This document shows positions 57,180-64,000 of a DNA stretch of 64,000 nt, one piece after another; position 1 is the stretch's first letter; every line of letters starts with the position of its first letter. Origin of the DNA: Flavobacterium weaverense (GTDB taxonomy: Bacteria; Bacteroidota; Bacteroidia; Flavobacteriales; Flavobacteriaceae); assembly GCF_003688495.1 (NCBI RefSeq), contig NZ_REFH01000009.1, positions 434,001-498,000 on the forward strand, read 5' to 3'. The translations under genes and the position numbers were made by a program. Below the pieces are notes generated by a model. It did no database searches, had not been told where the DNA came from, and was given only the letters and a program-made list of their open reading frames with translations.

Positions 57180-57710
57180 ATGTCAAAACAAAAACTTTTA
57201 CTGATATCTGATTTATGGGGTAGAGAAAAATCAGAATGGATCATTCATTACACCTCCATTTTGGAGCATCATTTTGAATTAAAGTATTATGACAGTTGTG
57301 AGTTGGGGGCTGTTAATAATATTAGTTATACTTCAGAAAGTTTACATAATCAGTTTATCAATGGCGGAATTGAAAAAGCAGTTGCAAATTTAATTCTAAA
57401 AGAGAAAGAAAACGTCTCCGTTTTAGGATTTAGTATTGGCGGAACTATTGCATGGAAAGCAGGATTATCTAGTCTTAAAATTGACAACTTAATCGCGGTA
57501 TCGTCTACGAGATTGCGCTACGAAACTGAAAAGCCGTTAACAAAAGTAGAATTATTTTATGGCGAGAATGATAGTTTCAAACCTGATAATATGTGGGTTC
57601 AAAAAATGAATCAAGACTTACAATTGTTTCTCAATGAAGATCATGAATGTTATAAGAATAAAGAAATTGCCGAAATAATTTGCAAGAAAATTTTAGTAAT
57701 GATGATCTAA
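57180..57710 (+). CDS. Small alpha/beta hydrolase
   Basis: The 176-residue protein begins LLLISDLWGREKSEWI and carries the nucleophile elbow VLGFSIGGTIAWKAGL (G-x-S-x-G). A possible aspartate lies in ELFYGENDSFKPDN and a histidine in LNEDHECYK, so a triad is plausible. It is shorter than most of the fold and lacks a signal peptide. The substrate is unknown. It follows the AAA gene with 50 bp and may be co-transcribed. Confidence 0.72.
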   Translation: MSKQKLLLISDLWGREKSEWIIHYTSILEHHFELKYYDSCELGAVNNISYTSESLHNQFINGGIEKAVANLILKEKENVSVLGFSIGGTIAWKAGLSSLKIDNLIAVSSTRLRYETEKPLTKVELFYGENDSFKPDNMWVQKMNQDLQLFLNEDHECYKNKEIAEIICKKILVMMI

Positions 57711-57966
57711 ATAGCATTTTTTTTACCATGTAAGGCATATAAGTTTAAAAGTCAATTTTATGAAAAGATTGGTCAGTTAATGTGAATTTATTAAAATTTA
57801 AGAACATTTAAGAGGAGTAGAAATTGAGTATTGATGTTGTAATTGAAAAGTGATAATTCAAAAACTATAAACTAGGAGAATGTAAATTTTTGATTTCTTG
57901 AAATAAATATAGAAGTAAGAACAGATACTTCAATTGGTAATGAATTCTTAAAATTTGATTACTTCC
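57711..57966. other. AT-rich intergenic region
   Basis: I see no gene, repeat or terminator in these 256 bases upstream of the promoter at 57967. Confidence 0.6.
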
Positions 57967-57997
57967 TTGCGAACCATTATCCTATTTGATACTTTTG
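57967..57997 (+). promoter_or_regulatory. Promoter of the small secreted protein-doxDA operon
   Basis: TTG (57967-57969), 20 bp, then TACTTTTG (57990-57997): an exact consensus match. A second -7 box TATTTTTG lies at 58034-58041, 12 bp before the ATG, so two starts are possible. Confidence 0.7.
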
Positions 57998-58053
57998 AAA
58001 ATTAACGAATCAAACCATCACAATCCACAATTATATTTTTGAAATAAGTTAAA

Positions 58054-58446
58054 ATGAATAGAGAAGTTGTTAATCCAATAAAATCATTTATCATTCTTGT
58101 AATGGCATTTTTGTTGTTAACAGCACCTTGTTCAATGCGAAACAATGTAGAATCTTCTTTAGAAATCGCGACAACTAAACCGCTAAATCCTATAAAGACT
58201 GCAAATAACTTTTCTAATTATTGTTCTATAATAGAGAATACTTCCGAAAAAAGGGAAACTCAAGAAGTCAAGAATAATATCCTTAAAAAAATCCAGTCAG
58301 TTGCATTTATTTCTGTAGCTCTATCTTACGATTCAGAAATTAAGGAATACATTCCTTCAAGAAAAGAATCTAGCTGGATTCCTCCCTACTATATTTTATA
58401 TAAAAGATTAAAAATCTTTGATTTAAGCAAAATCAACTTCGCTTAA
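58054..58446 (+). CDS. Small membrane-associated or secreted protein of unknown function
   Basis: The 130-residue protein has one hydrophobic N-terminal segment (FIILVMAFLLLTAP, about 12-25) and then a polar region with cysteines near 26 and 57. The segment APCSMRNNVESSL followed by TTKPLNPIKTANN recalls a group of small Bacteroidetes proteins of the form PCKVRN...LNKSQ, which I could not confirm. It lies 34 bp before the DoxD-DoxA gene, under a good promoter, so a partner role is likely. Confidence 0.6.
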   Translation: MNREVVNPIKSFIILVMAFLLLTAPCSMRNNVESSLEIATTKPLNPIKTANNFSNYCSIIENTSEKRETQEVKNNILKKIQSVAFISVALSYDSEIKEYIPSRKESSWIPPYYILYKRLKIFDLSKINFA

Positions 58447-58480
58447 CTCAAATTATCTTTTATTATAAAATATTTAAAAA

Positions 58481-59512
58481 ATGCAAAATAAAGAATTATT
58501 GCAGTCCTATCATATGGCTGGACTTTTCACTTTGACTATACGTCTTGTTGTAGGATGGACTTACTTTTCCGCATTCTGGCGCCGCTTAATTTTAGAAAAC
58601 AAATTAGATCCAGAAACTGCAGGTTACATTGGAGAAAAGTTCAATCACTTTTTACCAAACGCTTTAGGCATAAAACCGATGATCGAATATCTCGTTAGCA
58701 ATCCTGATGCATTATGGTGGGCAATGGCTGCTTTCACTATAATTGAAGGAATTGTAGGTCTACTTTTGATGTTAGGACTTTTCACTCGCCTTATGAGTAT
58801 TGGCGTTTTTAGCTTAGCAATGGGTATTTTATTAGGCTCTGGATGGCTTGGAACTACATGCTTAGATGAATGGCAAATTGGAGTTTTAGGGGTTGCTTCT
58901 GGTTTTACACTATTCTTATCTGGTAGTGGAAAATATTCATTAGATTATTTCCTACAAACAAGAAACTACAAAATCACGCAGTACAAATTATACAATTGGT
59001 TAGGTTCTGGAATTTTGCCTATTCAATTGAATTCATTGCATAAAATAGTTTTTGGTGGTGCACTAGCAATTTTGGCCTTGACCTTATTTACAAACCAATA
59101 TTTTCATGGTGGAGTTTATGGAACACTACACAATATGACTGTTAAACCTAAAGTCGAAGTTACTAATTCAACAATCAAACAAGACGTTCTTTCTTTTCAA
59201 TTATTTAGAGTCGAAGGTGCCGATGTTTATGGTTCATTTCTAATTGGCATCAAACTTAGCGATGCTAATGAAAATACAGTTATAGAATTAGACCAAAATG
59301 CACTTGCAAACTTCCCTAAAGAAAATATTAAAAACAACTACGTAGCGAAGATTAAAAGTGGCGTTCATAGTATGATAATTCCTTTAGGTGCTAAAGCTAC
59401 ATTGCAAATCAAGGATCAAAAGCTAGCAAATTTATCAAGTGGAATTTATAAAATTATATTAACAGATATCAGTGGAGCCACTTGGCATGATACTTTACAA
59501 ATAAAGAATTAA
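58481..59512 (+). CDS. DoxD-DoxA fusion (thiosulfate:quinone oxidoreductase-like membrane protein)
   Basis: The 343-residue protein has about four membrane helices in a DoxD/DoxX domain (about 15-165; RLVVGWTYFSAFWRRLIL, LLMLGLFTRLMSIGVFSLAMGILLG). Another helix (about 190-207) follows, then a DoxA-type periplasmic beta domain (about 215-343; YGTLHNMTVKPKVEV, ISGATWHDTLQI). In archaeal thiosulfate:quinone oxidoreductase DoxD and DoxA are separate chains. In Bacteroidetes such fusions occur and their activity is unproven. The conserved TCLDEWQIG segment is present. It shares an operon with the small secreted protein gene. Confidence 0.85.
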   Translation: MQNKELLQSYHMAGLFTLTIRLVVGWTYFSAFWRRLILENKLDPETAGYIGEKFNHFLPNALGIKPMIEYLVSNPDALWWAMAAFTIIEGIVGLLLMLGLFTRLMSIGVFSLAMGILLGSGWLGTTCLDEWQIGVLGVASGFTLFLSGSGKYSLDYFLQTRNYKITQYKLYNWLGSGILPIQLNSLHKIVFGGALAILALTLFTNQYFHGGVYGTLHNMTVKPKVEVTNSTIKQDVLSFQLFRVEGADVYGSFLIGIKLSDANENTVIELDQNALANFPKENIKNNYVAKIKSGVHSMIIPLGAKATLQIKDQKLANLSSGIYKIILTDISGATWHDTLQIKN

Positions 59513-59528
59513 AAAGTAACACATCTTT

Positions 59529-59567
59529 AATGCTTCATTAAACCCACAGAAGTTTTAGTGAAGCATT
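59529..59567 (+). terminator. Intrinsic terminator of the doxDA operon
   Basis: AATGCTTCATTAAA pairs with TTTTAGTGAAGCATT (one wobble and one bulge), followed by ATTTCTTT. Confidence 0.65.
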
Positions 59568-59621
59568 ATTTCTTTAATTTAAAAAAAGCAACTAATTGAA
59601 ACTAAAGCTGTAATAAAGCAG

Positions 59622-59735
59622 AAAATCCCTAGCCCAAATAGAAATGAAAAGCCCACAGTTGAGCCGTTTTGGCGAAATGAGGACTTGTAATGTCCCGAAG
59701 CCTGGGGAGCTGGAAAGAGCTGGAAAGAGCTCCAA
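59622..59735. repeat. GC-rich structured element, possible dispersed flavobacterial repeat
   Basis: This block is clearly richer in G and C than its surroundings. It contains several short hairpins (GCCGTTTTGGC, GGACTTGTAATGTCC) and the unit GAGCTGGAAA repeated twice in tandem, ending in GAGCTCC, which pairs with the first GGAGCT. A minus-strand ORF covering 59579-59803 runs through it but looks incidental. I recall similar sequences recurring between flavobacterial genes, without having been able to check. Bases 59736-59866, up to gcvT, show nothing else. Confidence 0.5.
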
Positions 59736-59866
59736 AAAACAATTTTATTAATTGGAAATAGTAGTTTTCCGAAATCGATTGAAACTTTCAATTTCAGTCT
59801 CAATCTCCTTTGCTACTCCATAAAAAAGCAATAAATTAGCGACTTAAAATTTTATACAACTACACA

Positions 59867-60949
59867 ATGAAAAATACTGCGCTTACGCATATACACGAAG
59901 GTTTAGGAGCAAAAATGCTTCCATTTGCGGGATATAATATGCCTATAACATACGAAGGAATCAACGCTGAACACGAGACAGTACGCAACGCAGTTGGTGT
60001 TTTTGACGTTTCTCACATGGGTGAATTCCTAATCTCAGGACCAAATGCGTTAGCATTAATCCAAAAAGTTTGTTCCAATGATGCCTCAACTTTAACAATA
60101 GGAAAAGCGCAATATTCTTGTTTGCCAAACCACGATGGCGGAATTGTAGATGATTTAATTATCTATAAAATGAAGGAAGAAGAATATTTATTAGTTGTAA
60201 ATGCTTCTAATATTGAGAAAGACTGGGAATGGATTTCGGCTCTTAATGATTTAGGTGCTGAAATGAAAAATCTTTCTGCAGAATATTCTTTGCTGGCAAT
60301 ACAAGGACCAAAAGCTGTTGAAGCTATGCAATCATTGACTTCAATAGATTTAGCTACAATTCCTAACTATCATTTTGAAGTAGCTGATTTTGCGGGAGTT
60401 GATAATGTAATCATATCTGCAACGGGTTATACCGGTTCAGGTGGATTTGAGATATATTGTAAAAATAATGAAGTAGAGCAAATATGGAATAAGGTTTTTG
60501 AGGCTGGTGCTGCTTTTGGTATTAAACCAATTGGACTTGCTGCTCGTGATACTTTACGTCTTGAAATGGGTTTTTGCTTATATGGTAATGATATTAGCGA
60601 CACTACTTCTCCATTAGAATCAGGTTTAGGTTGGATTACTAAATTCAATAAAGAATTTACGAATTCTGAGAACTTGAAAAAACAAAAAGAAGCTGGAGTT
60701 ACTAGAAAAATTGTTGCTTTTGAAATGCAAGAACGTGCAGTGCCAAGACATGACTACGAGATCGTTGATGGAACTGGAGCTGTAATAGGAATTGTGACTT
60801 CCGGAACCATGTCACCATCTATGAACAAAGGGATTGGTTTAGGTTATGTAACTGTTGCAAATAGCGCTGTTGATAGCGATATATTTATCAGAATCCGTAA
60901 AAATGATGTTCCTGCTAAAGTAGTAAAACTACCTTTTTACAAGAAATAA
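59867..60949 (+). CDS. gcvT: Aminomethyltransferase (glycine cleavage T protein)
   Basis: The 360-residue tetrahydrofolate-dependent T protein of the glycine cleavage system releases ammonia from aminomethylated H protein and makes 5,10-methylene-THF. It has [30 protein letters not shown] with the catalytic aspartate (VFDVSHMG), [32 protein letters not shown] and the C-terminal [21 protein letters not shown]. Full length with all motifs. gcvH and gcvP are not adjacent in this window. A terminator follows. Confidence 0.96.
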   Translation: MKNTALTHIHEGLGAKMLPFAGYNMPITYEGINAEHETVRNAVGVFDVSHMGEFLISGPNALALIQKVCSNDASTLTIGKAQYSCLPNHDGGIVDDLIIYKMKEEEYLLVVNASNIEKDWEWISALNDLGAEMKNLSAEYSLLAIQGPKAVEAMQSLTSIDLATIPNYHFEVADFAGVDNVIISATGYTGSGGFEIYCKNNEVEQIWNKVFEAGAAFGIKPIGLAARDTLRLEMGFCLYGNDISDTTSPLESGLGWITKFNKEFTNSENLKKQKEAGVTRKIVAFEMQERAVPRHDYEIVDGTGAVIGIVTSGTMSPSMNKGIGLGYVTVANSAVDSDIFIRIRKNDVPAKVVKLPFYKK

Positions 60950-61000
60950 TCTATACTAGCTTGCGAACGATATTGCAGAAAAAAAGGTGCAGATAATATT

Positions 61001-61045
61001 AAAATTCAGCCACAAATTAAGTGTTACATTTGTGGTTGAATTTTT
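61001..61045 (+). terminator. Intrinsic terminator of gcvT
   Basis: AAAATTCAGCCACAAAT and ATTTGTGGTTGAATTTT form a 17-bp stem with one wobble, followed by T-rich sequence. Confidence 0.85.
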
Positions 61046-61098
61046 ATAAATAAAATCTTGAATTTTCAAGTGTTGATATTCAATCCCTTTAGTAGCTA

Positions 61099-63141
61099 AT
61101 GACGAAAACTTTACTCGCGCTTTTACTGACTTCTTTTTCATTATTTGGCCAAAGTGATGAAAATACTTGCGAAATAGCTTCAAAAATAAATGTGATGCTG
61201 CAACAAGAACATTTCCAGCCCAAAGTTGTTGATGATAGCTTGTCAGTTTATGTTTTTGATAATTTTATGGATGCGCTTGACTTTAATCGAAACATCTTCA
61301 CTAAAAAAGAATATCTAAGGCTAAGAAAGCACCGACTTAAATTAGACGATTATATTTTAAAAAATAATTGTTCGTTTATGAATGAGTTTTTCTCCATTTA
61401 TAAAACTGCGCTCATAAGAAAAAAGAAGGTTTTAGAGAAGATTCAAAACGATACTTTTAACTACACTACAAACGATTCTATTCGGTTTTCAAAGAAAAAT
61501 TTTCCATTTGATTTAGTCAAAAATGACTTAGAGCGCGTATGGAAAAAAAGATTAAAGTATAATATTCTTGAAGACATTTCTAAAGTAAGCAGCAATTTAG
61601 ATTCATTGACTCAAAATTTTAATGCACTAGAAAAAACTATTAAAGCTAAAATTTTTGATTCCACTTTATGCCAAGTCAACAGTGTATTAGAATCTGACAA
61701 TCAAATCGAAAAAGATCTTAAAAATACCTTTCTAAATCTTTTTTGTACTTATTTTGATCCACACACAAATTACTTCTCATTAGAAGCTAAATCAAGCTTC
61801 ATGTCCGGCTTATCAACTAGTACATTATCTTTAGGTCTCATTTTTAGACTTAACGAAAGTGAAGAAATAAGTATTGTCGAAATTGAACCTGGCGGACCAG
61901 CAGAAAAAACAAATAAATTTGACAAAGACGATGTAGTTCTGAAAGTTTCTAATAAAAATGGAACAGAATACGCAGTTTCTTGTTCGACAATTGACAAAAT
62001 AGGAGAAATGTTGTTTTCAGACTCGAATGCTGTCATAGAATTGACCATTCAGAAAAAAAGCGGATCTATTATAAATGTTGCTGTCCAAAAACAATTAATG
62101 AAAGCAACGAGTAACGCAGTGTATAGTTTTATTGCGGAGCATGAGACAAAAGTGGGCTACATTAATATCCCTAGTTTTTATTCTAATTTCGACCAAGATG
62201 CTATTCAAGGTTGTGCCGATGATGTGGCTAAAGAAATCATAAAACTTCAAAAAGAGAATGTAAAAGGACTAGTGCTAGACCTTCAAAATAATGGAGGTGG
62301 TTCTATTGAAGAAGCCATTAAATTAGCTGGAATTTTTATAGAAAATGGACCCTTGTCTATTTTAGTTAACAACCAAAATGATCATATTATATTAGAAGTT
62401 TGTAGTGAGGAAAAGACATACAAAGGTCCTATTGTCTTATTGCTAAATGGCAACTCTGCTTCTGCTAGCGAACTATTTGCATTTGCGATTCAAGATTATA
62501 ATAGAGGAATATTAATTGGAAGTACGTCACTTGGAAAAGCAACGATGCAGTCTATAATAGCTTTAGATGAAAAAAATCAAAAAGATTACGTGAAAGTTAC
62601 TGTTGAGAAATTCTACAAAAGCAACGGAGAAAGTCATCAGGCTAAAGGGATAATTCCAGATGTTATTCTTCCTGTTTTATTTGACAGCATAACAGCCAGA
62701 GAATCTAGCTTTAAAACGGCGTTTAAAAATGAAAGAATTGCTGCAAAAATTGCTATTAATCCCTTTCCTCGTACTAATTTTCAAGAAGTAATTAAAAGAA
62801 GCAATTTGCGAGTGAATTTAAACCCTATTCTTAACGAAATTATTCTAGCGAACGAAAATATAAACGAAATTTACAACACATCCAAAAAACCTACTCGACT
62901 AATTTTTGAGGATGTTTTTGAAGATGTCCATGAAATAGATGCTTTATGGGGAACGGTAAAGAAAATAGTAGAAACTAAAAGCGATTTTAAAATTTCTAAC
63001 ACAGTAGAAGATACAGAGCGATTAAAAAATGATACCTATCTTCAAGATATTAACGCTTATAAAATCAAAAATATCCAAACTAGTCCCTATTTGAAGGAAG
63101 CTATAGCAATCATAAATGACTATAATAACTTGAATAAATAA
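61099..63141 (+). CDS. S41 family tail-specific protease (Prc-like)
   Basis: The 680-residue secreted protease has a short signal peptide (MTKTLLALLLTSFSLFGQ). A helical N-terminal domain (about 25-230) contains YVFDNFMDALDFNRNIFTKKEY, as in Prc/Tsp. A PDZ domain (about 245-330; IVEIEPGGPAEKTNKFDKDDVVLKV) and the S41 catalytic core follow, with the serine in LLNGNSASASELFAF (near 454) and the lysine in STSLGKATMQS (near 479). A C-terminal Prc-type extension (about 530-680) follows. It degrades or processes periplasmic proteins. Its own promoter is not clear; it follows the gcvT terminator. Confidence 0.92.
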   Translation: MTKTLLALLLTSFSLFGQSDENTCEIASKINVMLQQEHFQPKVVDDSLSVYVFDNFMDALDFNRNIFTKKEYLRLRKHRLKLDDYILKNNCSFMNEFFSIYKTALIRKKKVLEKIQNDTFNYTTNDSIRFSKKNFPFDLVKNDLERVWKKRLKYNILEDISKVSSNLDSLTQNFNALEKTIKAKIFDSTLCQVNSVLESDNQIEKDLKNTFLNLFCTYFDPHTNYFSLEAKSSFMSGLSTSTLSLGLIFRLNESEEISIVEIEPGGPAEKTNKFDKDDVVLKVSNKNGTEYAVSCSTIDKIGEMLFSDSNAVIELTIQKKSGSIINVAVQKQLMKATSNAVYSFIAEHETKVGYINIPSFYSNFDQDAIQGCADDVAKEIIKLQKENVKGLVLDLQNNGGGSIEEAIKLAGIFIENGPLSILVNNQNDHIILEVCSEEKTYKGPIVLLLNGNSASASELFAFAIQDYNRGILIGSTSLGKATMQSIIALDEKNQKDYVKVTVEKFYKSNGESHQAKGIIPDVILPVLFDSITARESSFKTAFKNERIAAKIAINPFPRTNFQEVIKRSNLRVNLNPILNEIILANENINEIYNTSKKPTRLIFEDVFEDVHEIDALWGTVKKIVETKSDFKISNTVEDTERLKNDTYLQDINAYKIKNIQTSPYLKEAIAIINDYNNLNK

Positions 63142-63277
63142 TGTTTTATCAAGGTTACAAATATCCTTATTTAGTAGGTCTAAAGTTCTAAATCAGGTAA
63201 ATTTAAAATACAGCATCTAAAATCCATTACACAAGCCAATTTAATTACAGATTAAAAAAATTCTACCTTAAAAATAA

Positions 63278-63307
63278 TTGAAAAAATAACTAATAAATGT
63301 ATTTTTG
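63278..63307 (+). promoter_or_regulatory. Promoter of the yebC-like gene
   Basis: TTG (63278-63280), 19 bp, then TATTTTTG (63300-63307) fits the Bacteroidetes consensus. The leader would be about 16 bases. Confidence 0.65.
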
Positions 63308-63329
63308 CACTACAAAATAATAAACAGCA

Positions 63330-64000
63330 ATGGGAAGAGCTTTTGAATTTAGAAAAGGTAGAAAAATGAAACGTTGGTCAGCAATGGCTAAAGCATTCAC
63401 CAGAATTGGTAAAGATATTGTGATGGCTGTTAAGGAAGGTGGACCAAATCCTGAAGCAAATTCACGTTTAAGAGCAGTAATACAAAACTCGAAGGCTGCA
63501 AACATGCCAAAAGAGAATGTAGAGCGTGCCATCAAAAAAGCAACTGATAAAGATACAGCGAATTATAAAGAGGTTTTATTTGAAGGTTATGCACCTCACG
63601 GAATCGCACTTTTAGTTGAAACAGCTACTGATAATAATAATCGTACTGTTGCTAACGTTAGAAGTTATTTTAACAAATGTAACGGAACTATGGGAACTCA
63701 AGGTTCAGTTGAATTTATGTTTGACCACACTTGTAACTTTAGAATTCCTGCAAACGGCATGGATCCTGAAGAGCTTGAATTAGAATTAATTGATTTTGGT
63801 GCTGAAGAAGTTTTTGAAGACGAGGATGGAATTTTAATTTATGCTCCCTTTAATAGTTTTGGAACAATACAAAAGGAATTAGAACATAGAGGACTTGAAA
63901 TTCTTTCATCTGGATTTGAAAGAATTCCGCAAATTACTAAAAAACTGACAGAAGCTGAAGTTGCTGACGTAGAAAAACTAATTGAAAAATTAGAGGAAGA
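63330..64000 (+). CDS. YebC/PmpR family protein (TACO1 type), partial
   Basis: The frame starts with ATG 63330 and is still open at the window edge (223 codons seen; about 240 expected). It begins MGRAFEFRKGRKMKRWSAMAKAFTRIGKDIV, followed by GGPNPEANSRLRAVIQNSKAANMPKENVERAIKKA, LFEGYAPHGIALLVETATDN and NVRSYFNKCNGTMGTQGSVEFMFDH, all family hallmarks. YebC-type proteins act as transcription regulators in some bacteria and relieve ribosome stalling at difficult motifs in others. The MGRAFEFRK start is the alternative N terminus typical of Bacteroidetes. A consensus promoter precedes it. Confidence 0.93.
   Translation, partial: MGRAFEFRKGRKMKRWSAMAKAFTRIGKDIVMAVKEGGPNPEANSRLRAVIQNSKAANMPKENVERAIKKATDKDTANYKEVLFEGYAPHGIALLVETATDNNNRTVANVRSYFNKCNGTMGTQGSVEFMFDHTCNFRIPANGMDPEELELELIDFGAEEVFEDEDGILIYAPFNSFGTIQKELEHRGLEILSSGFERIPQITKKLTEAEVADVEKLIEKLEE

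Noticed and set aside
59579..59803. Minus-strand 74-codon ORF across the GC-rich element
   Set aside because: No promoter or start signal, no recognised family, and the region is better described by hairpins and short repeats.
59622..59866. Glycine riboswitch upstream of gcvT
   Set aside because: The tandem aptamer features I know for that riboswitch are absent; the block shows different stems.

Overview
The window reads as a chromosomal segment of a Flavobacterium or a close relative in the Bacteroidetes. It is AT-rich, most genes lack a Shine-Dalgarno sequence, and several promoters fit TTG-N19/20-TAnnTTTG, the Bacteroidetes sigma-ABfr type. The gene repertoire is also flavobacterial: LptD_2-type LptD, TamB, DUF2452, DUF4159, GyrA with an acidic tail, Pit plus DUF47, and a fused DoxD-DoxA. 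Nothing looks like a phage, an integrated plasmid, an IS element or a CRISPR array. It is mostly core chromosome with a few accessory genes.

Layout. 1-6.2 kb is an envelope block: a partial MlaD-like gene and two tandem amidases on the minus strand, diverging from lptD and ridA. 6.3-9.4 kb holds a BadF-type sugar kinase, gap and pfkA on the minus strand. 9.9-14.3 kb is tamB, divergent from tsaD-rsmE-DUF4159 (14.5-16.9 kb). 17.3-21.8 kb holds an M43 metalloprotease, an AI-2E transporter, a THUMP-like methyltransferase, a small secreted protein and a VanX-like dipeptidase. At 22.3 kb a trimethylamine-monooxygenase-like gene follows a hairpin-rich leader. 23.9-24.8 kb has DUF2452 and a Ser-Pro-Arg tRNA operon with its own clear promoter. 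25.0-33.8 kb contains thiolase, an NlpC/P60 hydrolase, a TPR protein, gyrA and clpC. 34.0-40.0 kb holds a RimB-RimK fusion, DUF421, OsmC, a Pit phosphate transporter with its DUF47 partner, and a histidine-ammonia-lyase family gene.

40.4-45.7 kb is the threonine operon thrA-thrB-thrC. It is preceded by a 34-codon leader peptide with seven consecutive Thr codons and by mutually exclusive RNA hairpins, so it is probably controlled by ribosome-mediated attenuation. This is the clearest regulatory system in the window. 45.8-48.7 kb holds a small structured-RNA candidate, a GCS/amidoligase-like enzyme and a convergent SH3-thiol-peptidase-like protein. 49.0-53.0 kb has GNAT, HI0933-type flavoprotein, DUF3037, HipA-like kinase and NnrD genes. 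53.2-57.7 kb has an S10 carboxypeptidase-like protein, two alpha/beta hydrolases and a small AAA ATPase. 58.0-64.0 kb holds a small secreted protein with a DoxD-DoxA fusion, a GC-rich structured element, gcvT, a Prc-like S41 protease and the start of a YebC-family gene.

Functional assignments rest on motifs visible in the translations and on recall of families. No database search was possible.
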